Positions 7,905-16,547 of a stretch of DNA of 64,000 nt are shown here, in pieces (position 1 is the stretch's first letter; each line of letters begins with the position of its first letter). Under the pieces are notes generated by a model, which was given only the letters and a program-made list of their open reading frames with translations, was not told the DNA's origin and did not search any database. Both the position numbers and the translations under genes were made by a program. Source of the DNA: Parazoarcus communis (GTDB lineage Bacteria; Pseudomonadota; Gammaproteobacteria; Burkholderiales; Rhodocyclaceae); assembly GCF_003111645.1 (NCBI RefSeq), contig NZ_CP022187.1, positions 558,001 to 622,000 on the forward strand. The letters are read 5' to 3'.

Positions 7905-9299
7905 TCAGTTCTTGGCCGTCATGAGTTCGTGCCAGTACTGCCACCAGCGCCACTGCGTGTCGTCCTTGGTGAAGCCATCGCCGACGTCGCCGGGTCCGGG
8001 CCAGCCTTCGGGTTTTGCGTTTTCGTACATCGCCTGATACTTCAGGGTGATGTTCTTGCTGACTGCGCCCTTGGCGGCAAGGGTTTGATGTGGCCAGGTG
8101 TCGGAGTCGTCCTGTTCCACCATGCCGGAGGTGCCGAGGAGCTGGACGCCAAGTCGCAGCATCTGGGCCTTGAGTTCGGGCGGCGTGTCCTTTTCAGCGA
8201 GGATCCAATTGACGAACTCGAGCTTGTCAGGCCCCTTTGGAACGTAGGCGTGCAGTGCCATCACACCGATAACGCCATCGGGCGTGGGGATGTACACGAA
8301 CTCAAAGAGGCCGTTGGGAAAGAAATTTCCGACTTGAGGGGGCCGCCAGGTCATCAGCTTGAGCTGATCCTCGCTGAAGCGCTCCATCATTTCAGGGAGC
8401 ATGGCTGGCGTGATGCCGGGGGGGGGCAGGGCTTCGAGCTTTTCCTTGACTGACAGCTCGGATGGCTCCTTGCCTGTTAGCCGGCGGATTTTTCGGTCCA
8501 GTTCGATGCAGCGCATGGTGTGTGCGTGTGCCGTGTAGACTTCCGATCCATACATTTCGGGCGTCAGATCGCCGCCGCCACCTTCGCTGCCCGGCTTGCG
8601 GTACGGACCAACCTCAGAGAGCCAGCGGTGCAGGGTGAGCACATGGAAGCCGTCGGAAGCGGATTGTTCGCAGGCCGTTTTCCAGTTGGCTCGGATGGTG
8701 AAGCGCTGCGGGGGGCCGAGCACCTCCATGCCCTTGTTGGTGCGGCACCAAAGGGTGTCGAAATACCATTTCGCGTCGCCGAGGAAATCGTCAAAGCTCG
8801 GGCCGTCAATGTTCCAGGTCGCGAATACCAGACCGCCGTAGATCGCCACGCGGGCCTTCTTCAATCCCAGTTGCTCCTTGGTGAGCAAATTGCCGTGCAT
8901 GCACTCCTTGTCCACCGGGGCGCCGATGAAATCACCGTTCGGCTTAAAGGCCCAGCCGTGATAGATGCAGACATGTACCGGGGTGTTGCCGACGTCGTGG
9001 GTGGAAATCTTCATCCCGCGGTGCGGGCAGACGTTCAGTGAAACGTATATGTTGTCGTCACTGCCCCGCGCCATCAGGACCGAGTCCGAGCCCATGTCCC
9101 GAACCACGAAGTCACCCTTGTTCGGGATTTCTGTTTCGTGTCCGAGGAAGACCCAGGTCTTGGCGAAGATGCGCTCCATCTCGAGTTCATACAATTCGGG
9201 ATCGGACAGGGTCCGCATCTTTACTTCCCGAGTTTCCAGGTTGATGAGATCGGATAGCAGAGTGCCATCCGAGAGCCTGGGGTTTGTTGATTCAGTCAT
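7905..9299 (-). CDS. Aromatic-ring-hydroxylating dioxygenase, alpha subunit
   Basis: 464 aa with a strong AGGAGG ribosome-binding site. The Rieske motif is C-P-H-x17-C-I-Y-H-G-W. The mononuclear iron motif is NWKTACEQSASDGFHVLTLH, with D-x2-H-x4-H intact, so this is a complete terminal oxygenase alpha subunit, unlike the split pair at 627-2635. It resembles the salicylate/anthranilate/benzoate-type group in general, but the substrate cannot be assigned. It is first in the leftward operon. No ferredoxin or reductase gene lies nearby, so electron-transfer partners must be encoded elsewhere. Confidence 0.92.
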   Translation of the reverse strand: MTESTNPRLSDGTLLSDLINLETREVKMRTLSDPELYELEMERIFAKTWVFLGHETEIPNKGDFVVRDMGSDSVLMARGSDDNIYVSLNVCPHRGMKISTHDVGNTPVHVCIYHGWAFKPNGDFIGAPVDKECMHGNLLTKEQLGLKKARVAIYGGLVFATWNIDGPSFDDFLGDAKWYFDTLWCRTNKGMEVLGPPQRFTIRANWKTACEQSASDGFHVLTLHRWLSEVGPYRKPGSEGGGGDLTPEMYGSEVYTAHAHTMRCIELDRKIRRLTGKEPSELSVKEKLEALPPPGITPAMLPEMMERFSEDQLKLMTWRPPQVGNFFPNGLFEFVYIPTPDGVIGVMALHAYVPKGPDKLEFVNWILAEKDTPPELKAQMLRLGVQLLGTSGMVEQDDSDTWPHQTLAAKGAVSKNITLKYQAMYENAKPEGWPGPGDVGDGFTKDDTQWRWWQYWHELMTAKN

Positions 9300-9663
9300 T
9301 CGTCCCTCCTCCTGAAGATTGCGGCGTTTCTTTAACAGTTATACACAAATTAGAAAAGTGTGTAACTTAAAGAGATTGTGCTCTCCAGAATCCTGCTGAG
9401 ATTTGATTTAGGTCAACTAGAATTGCTACGTATCACTTCTTTTTCGTTCAGAAGAGGGATGGGGGGGCGTAAGGCCATTTATACGATCGGTTGAACTTGT
9501 TGGACAGTATGCTCAAATGTGATCCGAACTATTACTCGCTACCGGTGAGAGTCAGGTGGGCGGGTCAAGTCCGACAGGGGAGCTCGATTTTGTGGCGCGG
9601 CCAACTTCGACGCGAACTGCGACAAGATCAGCAGCGCGTAGCAACGAATCTGAGGAGTTCTCT
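9300..9663. promoter_or_regulatory. Divergent promoter region with operator-like dyad
   Basis: 364 bp between divergently transcribed genes, with no coding sequence. It is AT-rich near the dioxygenase start. An imperfect dyad GTTATACACA (9338-9347) / TGTGTAAC (9359-9366), separated by 11 nt, lies about 40 bp upstream of the alpha-subunit ATG and is the best operator candidate. No regulator gene is adjacent. Confidence 0.45.
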
Positions 9664-10443
9664 ATGGATCTTGGACTGAATGGTCGCAAGGCAATTGTCT
9701 GTGCGTCATCGCGGGGGCTTGGGAAGGCCTGTGCCATTGCACTCGCAAACGAAGGCTGTTTCGTCGTGATCAACGGGCGCGAAGCACGACAGCTTGAAAC
9801 CACGGCGGACGAAATCGGAGCGATGACGGGGCGCCGCCCGCTCACGGTTGCAGCAGATCTCTCGACCGCAGAGGGCCGTCAGTTGCTGCTTGCTTCGTGT
9901 GGTGAGCCCGACATCCTAGTGACGAATAATGGTGGGCCGAAGCCCGGTCGGCTTGGCGATTGGGATCATGCCGCCTGGGTGGGCGCGCTCGAGGCCAACA
10001 TGCTTTCCGCCATCCTGCTTATTCAGGCTGTTGTGGGTGGGATGCGGTCGCGGCGCTTCGGTCGGATCATCAACATCACCTCTGCGATGGTGAAGTCACC
10101 ACGACTGCCGCTGGGCTTATCGACTGCAGCCCGTGCCGGACTGACCGCTTTCTCCAAAGCGCTCTCGACGGAGACCGTGCGCGACAACGTAACGATCAAC
10201 AACCTGCTGCCCGAGCGGATTGAAACCGATCGTCTTCGCTACATGATCGACACGCTGGCGCGTGCGAAGGGAACTGGTCTCGAAGAGGCGCGTGCCGAGA
10301 TGCTGCGACCCGTTGCAGCAGGTCGTTTCGGCCGACCTGAGGAGTTTGCGGCCGCCTGCGCCTTTCTATGCTCCGTTCAGGCTTCCTATATTTGCGGGCA
10401 GAATCTGCAGATCGACGGCGGCTCCTACGAAGGCCTGATCTAG
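9664..10443 (+). CDS. SDR-family protein with variant catalytic tetrad
   Basis: 259 aa; the ATG at 9664 is preceded by GAGGAG. The NAD(P)-binding N-terminus (KAIVCASSRGLGKACAIALA) and NNGG motif (residues 88-91) are those of the short-chain dehydrogenase superfamily, and the end resembles beta-ketoacyl reductase-like members (QNLQIDGGSYEGLI). Ser140 is present. The catalytic Tyr and Lys of YxxxK are Ser153 and Arg157 (STAAR). A BKR-like SDR subgroup lacking the canonical tetrad is known, and this fits it. The reaction is unknown; a role in the adjacent aromatic pathway is inference. Its stop overlaps the stop of the convergent VOC gene. Confidence 0.85.
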   Translation: MDLGLNGRKAIVCASSRGLGKACAIALANEGCFVVINGREARQLETTADEIGAMTGRRPLTVAADLSTAEGRQLLLASCGEPDILVTNNGGPKPGRLGDWDHAAWVGALEANMLSAILLIQAVVGGMRSRRFGRIINITSAMVKSPRLPLGLSTAARAGLTAFSKALSTETVRDNVTINNLLPERIETDRLRYMIDTLARAKGTGLEEARAEMLRPVAAGRFGRPEEFAAACAFLCSVQASYICGQNLQIDGGSYEGLI

Positions 10444-10871
10444 CTTGTATCTGCACCCGAAGCTGTGACGCGACCGCGCACTTTCCAGTCAGCAGGTGCG
10501 CGCTCGGTCGCTTCGAAATCGAGTTCAACCTCGACGCCGTTGGGGTCGAACATAAACACCTGCCAAGTGCGGACGTCGCCAGGCGCACGGATAATTCGGT
10601 ATGGAGTATCTGAGTGATCAAGGCGGTCCAGCGTCTCTGAAAACCCCTCGGCATGAAATGCCATATGATCAAGCGCACCGCGCCGCGGCTCAGGCATCTG
10701 GTCGACGCCAACGACGTGCAGCACGGCTTGCTTGCCCGCGTAAAGCCAGTAACCAGGCACCGGGAAGGGGGGGCGCGGGCCTTCTTCCAGTCCGAGTAGC
10801 TCAGTGTAGAAGCGGTGTGTGTTGTCGAGTTGATCTGTGACGATGGTGAAGTGATCCATGCGCTTTATCAC
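10440..10871 (-). CDS. VOC-superfamily (glyoxalase/extradiol dioxygenase-fold) protein
   Basis: 143 aa. The N-terminus MDHFTIVTDQLDNTHRFYTELLGLEEG is the classic start of a vicinal-oxygen-chelate module, and the second half contains GALDHMAFHAEGF and FDPNGVEVELDF. Candidate metal ligands are H7, H69 and E114 or E116. A single ~130-aa module suggests a dimeric glyoxalase-type enzyme or a small lyase/dioxygenase. It is convergent with, and shares stop-codon bases with, the SDR gene. Substrate unknown. Confidence 0.82.
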   Translation of the reverse strand: MIKRMDHFTIVTDQLDNTHRFYTELLGLEEGPRPPFPVPGYWLYAGKQAVLHVVGVDQMPEPRRGALDHMAFHAEGFSETLDRLDHSDTPYRIIRAPGDVRTWQVFMFDPNGVEVELDFEATERAPADWKVRGRVTASGADTS

Positions 10872-11192
10872 ATCCGCTCCTTGGCGTCGTCTCGTGTTCG
10901 AGCGCTTGCAAGTTCAGGCTCGACTAATCCTAATCTGATTGGACACGATTCTAATGCGGGTGACGAACTGTGTCGTCGTTCGCGGAGATGGCCGTTATCG
11001 CTCTGCGCACATCAATTTGTCCCACACCTTGTTTCTATCTGACGTTTGGACAAGCAAACAGGCCCGCTTGAAAAGCCTGTGGGCCTGTGTCAGTATTCGT
11101 GCGCTGCTGGTGTTACAGGTTGGTGTTACAAGGCGTCGAGGTCGTTAAGTAAGCTATTGATTTTTATATGGCTTTTTGGTGATCCTGAAGCA
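10872..11192. other. Intergenic region, no gene seen
   Basis: No convincing coding sequence. ACAGGCCC (11058-11065) and GGGCCTGT (11081-11088) form an 8-bp dyad with a competing inner pairing ACAGGC/GCCTGT, a possible weak terminator. The last ~90 bp are AT-rich and lead into the tRNA-like fragment. Confidence 0.4.
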
Positions 11193-11209
11193 TCCCACCC
11201 TCTCCGCCA
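11193..11209 (+). repeat. tRNA-Ser 3'-end fragment (putative att core)
   Basis: TCCCACCCTCTCCGCCA matches the T-arm/acceptor 3' end, including CCA, of bacterial tRNA-Ser genes from memory of the family. No body of the tRNA precedes it. It is immediately followed by a strong terminator, as a real tRNA gene would be. This is the structure left when an island integrates at or excises from a tRNA 3' end. Confidence 0.5.
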
Positions 11210-11224
11210 AATATTCAAGCACTG

Positions 11225-11262
11225 AGCCCAATTCCGAAAGGTTTTGGGCTTTTTGTTTTTTT
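11225..11262 (+). terminator. Rho-independent terminator
   Basis: AGCCCAA (11225-11231) pairs with TTGGGCT (11244-11250), with an inner CC-GAAA-GG mini-stem, followed by TTTTGTTTTTTT. This is a textbook intrinsic terminator, probably the original tRNA-Ser terminator. Confidence 0.8.
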
Positions 11263-12218
11263 GCGACTTGTTAGGTGCTGGGCAGGAAGTGGGCAGGGAT
11301 TCTGAAGATCTGCTGCTGATTTTCGGCGTGCCATTCATTGTGCGTACCCAAAAAAGCGCTTCCGCTACAGTGCCTGCATGCATGCATGGATGCGCGGTCA
11401 AAAATCCTTACCCCTGAACAACAGATCTTGGACGCAGACGATTCTATCTGCCAGTCTTCGTCCATCGCCCACAACTAGGCACTGCGATGGAGCGCTGCTC
11501 GAAAGACCTCCAGCACTCAGTGAGACATCGGGCGCGCAGCAAAGAATGTTTGCCTGCTGGCTGAAGGTTGCCGACACTACGACATTGTCAAACGGGAGCG
11601 AGGTCGAGAATGCCAGCATCTATTCCGCGCAAGATCTGCCAGACACGCTGCCCGAGGCGAACGAGGATCGCGCATCTCGAGGACTCAAGCCACAGTCACA
11701 AAAGGGATTGGGCAGAATCTTTGGAGCGCAGTATCGACTCGACGACGCTTCAGTTATTGCCCAACGCGGAGACGGACTTATCACTCGAAAGGGAGATGGA
11801 CGGACGACATCTTTACGACCTGATAAAAGCGGTGCCGACCCGCTCGTCGCAGTTCGCCAGAAAGCCGATCAAGCACTGACTGCCAGCCTGAAGGGGGGCG
11901 TCGTTCAGGCGGGCGAGGAGTTCTTTGTGGAGCAGGAAAATGGACAAGGGCTGTAACAAGGAAGAAGCACTCGAGCAGAAGTCGATGCAGGAACAGGTCG
12001 ACACGGCGATCAGCGAGATGCCCCTCAATCAGGAAGCACTCGAGGCGATCAACCGCAGACGCGTCAAGGCCGGGTTGTCGCTAATATCGAAGGTCGAGTA
12101 CGACGCAGCGCACAAGGCGGGGTAAGCCTCACCGGGGGGTATTTCAGTCGGGCGCGTGACTTTCCCAGATGCTCTGGACGGACCTTACTCCTCGCCACTG
12201 CGCTGCAGCTCATTGGCA
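11263..12218. other. Decayed accessory segment
   Basis: Almost 1 kb without a recognisable gene. Short open frames occur on the + strand in different phases (around 11378-11956 and 11568-11879), and none has a convincing family signature. The position right after the tRNA-like fragment suggests remnants of an integrated element. A small frame at its right end is listed separately. Confidence 0.4.
11940..12125 (+). CDS. Hypothetical small protein (61 aa)
   Basis: ATG at 11940 preceded by GGAGCAGGAAA. The protein is acidic/polar and mostly helical in character (EEALEQKSMQEQVDTAISEMP, then QEALEAINRRRVKAGLSLIS). The frame is closed upstream by several stops, and an in-phase open stretch ends at 11879, so it may be the tail of a broken longer gene. 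Family unknown. Confidence 0.35.
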   Translation: MDKGCNKEEALEQKSMQEQVDTAISEMPLNQEALEAINRRRVKAGLSLISKVEYDAAHKAG

Positions 12219-13481
12219 TCACAGAATGATAAGCGCGCGGAAGTCGTTGACGTTTGTACGTGTCGGGCCGGTTACCACTGTGTCGCCGAGCGCTTCGAAG
12301 AAGCTGTGGGCGTCATTGTCGCAAAGGCTGTCGGCGGGGCGCAGCCCCAGCGCCCAGGCTCGGGACAGGGTGTCAGGGGTGATTATCGCGCCGGCGATCT
12401 CTTCTTGGCCGTCAACCCCGTCGGTGTCACCGGCAAGCCCGTATACGCCAGGCGTATCGTCGAGGGCGAGGGCGAGGGCGAGAAGGAATTCGACGTTGCG
12501 GCCTCCGCGTCCGGCACCGCGCACCGTGACGGTCGTTTCGCCGCCGGAGAGCAGTACGCAGGGAGACGTGAAGGGCTGGCCGCGGCGGATGATCTGGTGC
12601 GCTATGCCGGCCATGACCTTGCCCACATCTCGTGCTTCGCCTTCAAGGCTGTCACCGAGGATATGCACAGCAAGTCCGGCCGCACGGGCGACCTCGGCTG
12701 CGGCCTCGAGAGCGTGTTGCGGAGCGGTGACGATGCTGGTTTCGTTACCCGCAAAAACGGCGCTTCCGGGCTTGAGGCTTTCACCGCGGGCGCTTTCAAG
12801 CGCCTCGCGCACTGTGTTCGGCAGTTCGATGCGATAGCGGCGGACGATCGCGAGTGCGTCCGCACACGTCGTCGGGTCGGGGACTGTCGGGCCAGACGCA
12901 ATGTTGATCGGGTCGTCGCCGGGAACGTCGGAGAGTAGCAGAGTGATGACGCGCGCCGGGTGGCAGGCGGCGGCCAAGCGGCCGCCCTTGACTGCGGAGA
13001 GGTGGCGCCGGACGCAGTTCATCTCGGAGATCGTCGCGCCGGATCGCAGGAGCTCACGATTGACGGCCTGCTTGTCCGCCAGCGTCAGACCTTCAAGCGG
13101 GGCGGTCAGCAGCGCTGAGCCGCCGCCGGAGATCAGGCATAGCACCAGATCGTTGGGGCTGAGGTCGCGCACTTTTTCTAGCATTCGCGCAGACGCGGCC
13201 ATTCCCGCCGCGTCTGGGACAGGGTGGGCGGCCTCGACGATGTCGATGCGATCACATGGCACGGCGTAGCCGTAGCGGGTGATGACGAGGCCTTCGAGCG
13301 GCCCGGTCCAGTGATCCTCGACTGTGCGTGCCATCGCCGCCGAGGCCTTGCCAGCACCGATCACCACCAGTCGGCCGTTCGGTGGCCGGGGGAGGTGGGG
13401 TGGGACGCAGTGGGCTGGCTGTGCGGCGGCAATGGCCGCGTCGAACATGCGGCGCAGCAAGTCACGGGGGGCAGGCATCAT
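12219..13481 (-). CDS. ttuD: Glycerate 2-kinase / hydroxypyruvate reductase family (TtuD/GckA, MOFRL)
   Basis: 420 aa, the usual length of the MOFRL glycerate-kinase family. Features include GRLVVIGAGKASAAMARTVE near the N-terminus, LISGGGSALLTAPLEGLTLADK, and the C-terminal ACVLLSGGETTVTVRG-like block (here CVLLSGGETTVTVRGAG). The ATG at 13481 overlaps the upstream stop (TGATG), giving translational coupling. Family members phosphorylate D-glycerate to 2-phosphoglycerate and were historically called TtuD in tartrate pathways. As the last gene of the operon it would feed glycerate made by the neighbouring reductase(s) into glycolysis. Confidence 0.88.
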   Translation of the reverse strand: MMPAPRDLLRRMFDAAIAAAQPAHCVPPHLPRPPNGRLVVIGAGKASAAMARTVEDHWTGPLEGLVITRYGYAVPCDRIDIVEAAHPVPDAAGMAASARMLEKVRDLSPNDLVLCLISGGGSALLTAPLEGLTLADKQAVNRELLRSGATISEMNCVRRHLSAVKGGRLAAACHPARVITLLLSDVPGDDPINIASGPTVPDPTTCADALAIVRRYRIELPNTVREALESARGESLKPGSAVFAGNETSIVTAPQHALEAAAEVARAAGLAVHILGDSLEGEARDVGKVMAGIAHQIIRRGQPFTSPCVLLSGGETTVTVRGAGRGGRNVEFLLALALALDDTPGVYGLAGDTDGVDGQEEIAGAIITPDTLSRAWALGLRPADSLCDNDAHSFFEALGDTVVTGPTRTNVNDFRALIIL

Positions 13482-14446
13482 CAGTAGGCGCCCTCGACGA
13501 GATTGCGCGGTGTGCCGGCGACGAATTGCTCGATGTTGTCTATCAACTGGTCGGCCAGCGTTTTCTGTGCTTCGTCCGACGCCCAGGCGACATGGGGCGT
13601 GAGAATGACGTTGGGGCGCGCGGCGATACGCATCATCGTGCTGTCGGCGGCGGGGGGTTCGCCGACGGTGACGTCGAAGCCGGCGCCGCTGATCAGACCC
13701 TCGTCGAGCGCCTGTACCAGCGCCGCTTCGTCGACGAGGCCGCCGCGCGCTGTATTGACGATCAGCGGGCGGCGGGCCATGGCGCGGAATTCGGGCATCG
13801 AGACCATGTGGCGGGTGTCGGGCGTTAGCGGGCTGTGGAGGGTGATGATGTCGCTGGTGGCGAGCACCTCCTCCCACGGGGTGTATAGGTGGCCGAAGCC
13901 GCACTTGCCTTTGTGCGCAGCGAATAGCGGCACCATGCCGAAGGCGCGGGCGAGTGCGGCCACACTCTGGCCCAGTGCGCCTTCGCCGATGATCCCAAGG
14001 CGGGCACCGGCCAAGTCGTGGATGGGGTGGTTAAAGAAGCAGAACTGCCCCGATTTTCGCCATTCGCCCCGGATCACGTCGTCGCGGTAGGCGACGATAT
14101 TGCGCCGTAACGCCAGGATCAGCGCGAAGGTGTGCTCGGGCACGGTGTTGACGGCATAGCCGCGGATGTTGGCTACGGCAATGGCGTGGCGCTGGCACCA
14201 GGCCTTGTCGACACAATCGGTGCCAGTCGCCGCCACGGCGATGAGGCGCAACTCGGGCAGTTGTTCGAGCACGGCGGCAGTCAGCGGCACCTTGTTGGTG
14301 ATGGCTATCGTGGCGCCGGTGAGGCGGGCGACCACCTCGTTGGCGCCGGTGTGTTCGTGAGTGACCAGTTCATGCGCAAAGTTTGGCGTGCGCAGCGTGA
14401 TCTGCGGGGCGATGGTGGCGCGGTCGAGAAAGACAATCTTGTGCAT
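13481..14446 (-). CDS. D-2-hydroxyacid dehydrogenase (glycerate dehydrogenase/hydroxypyruvate reductase-like)
   Basis: 321 aa from the ATG at 14446, with AGGAA about 9 nt upstream. The NAD-binding fingerprint is GIIGEGALGQSVAALARAFGM. The catalytic Arg lies in NTARGGLVDEAAL, the Glu near DVTVGEPP and the His in LTPHVAWAS. Such enzymes interconvert hydroxypyruvate/glyoxylate and glycerate/glycolate. The placement between transketolase and glycerate kinase supports reduction of hydroxypyruvate to D-glycerate (inference from context). Confidence 0.88.
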   Translation of the reverse strand: MHKIVFLDRATIAPQITLRTPNFAHELVTHEHTGANEVVARLTGATIAITNKVPLTAAVLEQLPELRLIAVAATGTDCVDKAWCQRHAIAVANIRGYAVNTVPEHTFALILALRRNIVAYRDDVIRGEWRKSGQFCFFNHPIHDLAGARLGIIGEGALGQSVAALARAFGMVPLFAAHKGKCGFGHLYTPWEEVLATSDIITLHSPLTPDTRHMVSMPEFRAMARRPLIVNTARGGLVDEAALVQALDEGLISGAGFDVTVGEPPAADSTMMRIAARPNVILTPHVAWASDEAQKTLADQLIDNIEQFVAGTPRNLVEGAY

Positions 14447-14468
14447 GGGGTAGCGTTCCTGAAGGGGG

Positions 14469-16448
14469 TCAGAGGTGGCGCTTGGCCTCTGCAACGATGG
14501 CTGCAGGGGTGATGCCGAAGAGCGTGTACAGCTGCTCCGCGGGGCCGGAGGCACCGAAACCGCTCATGCCGACGAAGCCGCCGCGCTGGCCAAGGTACTG
14601 GTCCCAGCCGAAGCGCATGGCGGCCTCGACGCCTACGCGAACGGTGTCATTGCCGAGCACGGCGTGGCGGTAGTCGGCGTCCTGAGCATCGAAGAGCGAC
14701 CAGCATGGCATCGACACCACGGCGGTGGGGATGTTGTCGGCTTGCAGCAGATCGCGGGCGGCCAGCGCCAGGCTCACCTCGGAGCCGGTGGCCAGCAGCG
14801 TGACGGCGCGAGGCCCGCCTTCGGGTTTGGCGAGCACATAGGCGCCACGGCGCGACAGATTGTCGTCGCTGTGGCGGGTGCGTACCGTGGGCAGCGCCTG
14901 GCGAGCGAAGATGAGGCTTGCCGGGGTGTGGCGACAGTCGAGCGCGATTTCCCAGCATTCGGCGGCTTCGACCGCGTCGGCCGGGCGCATCACCAGCATG
15001 TTGGGCATGGCGCGCAGCGCGGCGAGGATTTCGACCGGCTGGTGTGTCGGTCCGTTTTTGCCGACGCCGATGGAGTCGTGACTGAACACGAATTTGACCG
15101 GCAGGCCCATCAAGGCTGCCATGCGCATTGCCGGACGCTCATAATCGGAGAAAGCGAGGTAGGTCACGGCCAACGGGATGGCTCCGCCGTGTGCCGCGAT
15201 GCCGTTGGCCATTGCGCCCATGACATGTTCGCGCACCCCACAATGTACGTAGGCGCCGGCACGGTCTTCGGCAGTGAAGGCGGCGAGGCTGCGCTTGTGG
15301 GAGGTGGGGGCTTCGAGGTCGGCGCAGCCGACGATGCGCTCGGGCAGGATCTCGACCAGCAAGTCGTTGATCTCGGCCGAGGCGAAGATGCCGGGCTTGG
15401 GCTCGGTGTCGGCGGCGGCGCGTTGCTTGTAGCTCAGCAAGACCTCGCGCCATCCGGCGGGCAGCTCACCGGCCTGGACACGCTCGAACTCGGCGCGATC
15501 GTCGGGGCTCAGGGCGGCGAGGCGTGCGCGCCATGTGGTGTGGTCTGCCGCGCTGCGCCGGCCGGCAGTGCGCCAGGCCGCCAGGAGGTCGGCGGGAATC
15601 ACGAACGGCGCATGAGGCCAGCCGAGCAGTTCGCGCGCGGCGTCGGCATCGTCGGAAAACAGGCGAGCGCTGTGCCCGCCGCGCTGGCCCTGTACGCGTG
15701 GGATACCCCTGCCGATCGTAGTGCGGCAGGCGAGCAGGGACGGGCGCGAGTCTTGTTTGGCGAGCGTGATGGCAGCGGAGACAGCATCGACGTCGTGGCC
15801 GTCGAGCTCGATCACCTGCCAGTCGGCGGCGCGGAAACGGGCGGCGACGTCTTCGCTGATCGACAGCGCGGTAGCGCCATCGTCGGTGATCTTGTTGTCG
15901 TCCCAGAACAGCACCAGTTTGCCGAGGCGCAGGTGGCCGGCGAGCGAGATCATCTCCTGACCGACACCCTCCTGCAGGCAGCCGTCGCCGACGAAGGCGT
16001 AGGTGTAGTGGTCGACCACTGCCGTGCCGAACCGGGCGCTCAGGTAGGCCTCGGCCACCGCCATTCCAAAGGCGTTGGCGATGCCCTGGCCGAGCGGGCC
16101 CGTGGTGACCTCGATGCCGCAGGCCGGGTCGATCTCGGGATGGCCGGCGCAGTGCGAACCCAGTTCGCGGAAGGTCTTGACCTGATCGAGGCTGATCTTC
16201 TCGTAGCCGGTGAGATAGAGCAGCGAATAGAGCAGCATCGAGCCGTGGCCGTTGGAGAGTACGAAGCGGTCGCGGTCGGGCCAGGTGGGGTTGGCCGCAT
16301 CGAACTTCAGGTGGCGGGTGAACAGTGCGGTGGCGATCTCGGCCATGCCGAGGGGCACGCCCTGGTGGCCTTCGCCGGCATGGACAATGGTGTCCAGGGA
16401 GAGAAAGCGGATGGCGTTGGCCATCGCGTCTGAAGTGGTGTTCTGCAT
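14469..16448 (-). CDS. tkt: Transketolase, full-length
   Basis: 659 aa, full-length for the family. Visible are the N-terminal VHAGEGHQGVPLGMAEIATALF block, SNGHGSMLLYSLLYLTGY, the thiamine-diphosphate motif beginning GDGCLQEGVGQEM and closing with WDDNKI, and the pyrimidine-domain catalytic Glu in HCGVREHVMGAMANGIA. It transfers two-carbon ketol units between sugar phosphates and can also use hydroxypyruvate as donor. It is the second transketolase of the same operon; the other is split into two genes (22079-23931). Confidence 0.93.
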   Translation of the reverse strand: MQNTTSDAMANAIRFLSLDTIVHAGEGHQGVPLGMAEIATALFTRHLKFDAANPTWPDRDRFVLSNGHGSMLLYSLLYLTGYEKISLDQVKTFRELGSHCAGHPEIDPACGIEVTTGPLGQGIANAFGMAVAEAYLSARFGTAVVDHYTYAFVGDGCLQEGVGQEMISLAGHLRLGKLVLFWDDNKITDDGATALSISEDVAARFRAADWQVIELDGHDVDAVSAAITLAKQDSRPSLLACRTTIGRGIPRVQGQRGGHSARLFSDDADAARELLGWPHAPFVIPADLLAAWRTAGRRSAADHTTWRARLAALSPDDRAEFERVQAGELPAGWREVLLSYKQRAAADTEPKPGIFASAEINDLLVEILPERIVGCADLEAPTSHKRSLAAFTAEDRAGAYVHCGVREHVMGAMANGIAAHGGAIPLAVTYLAFSDYERPAMRMAALMGLPVKFVFSHDSIGVGKNGPTHQPVEILAALRAMPNMLVMRPADAVEAAECWEIALDCRHTPASLIFARQALPTVRTRHSDDNLSRRGAYVLAKPEGGPRAVTLLATGSEVSLALAARDLLQADNIPTAVVSMPCWSLFDAQDADYRHAVLGNDTVRVGVEAAMRFGWDQYLGQRGGFVGMSGFGASGPAEQLYTLFGITPAAIVAEAKRHL

Positions 16449-16547
16449 GGACGTAGGTCTCCTGGGGCCGGCGTCAAGGGCTGGCGGGCCGCGTTGTCGT
16501 GAGAATTCGGGGGCGGAGGCGGGGGCGTCAGCCCGGGCGTGGCGGGT

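Noticed and set aside
14475-16433. A 652-codon open frame on the + strand opposite the transketolase
   Set aside because: Antisense shadow of a very GC-rich gene; its composition (runs of AGG, GQR, HGD) and lack of any motif show it is not coding. The same holds for long antisense frames opposite the flavoprotein (4508-5842), nifJ (41364-44432), ccoG (45533-47287) and the hydratase operon (53908-56079).
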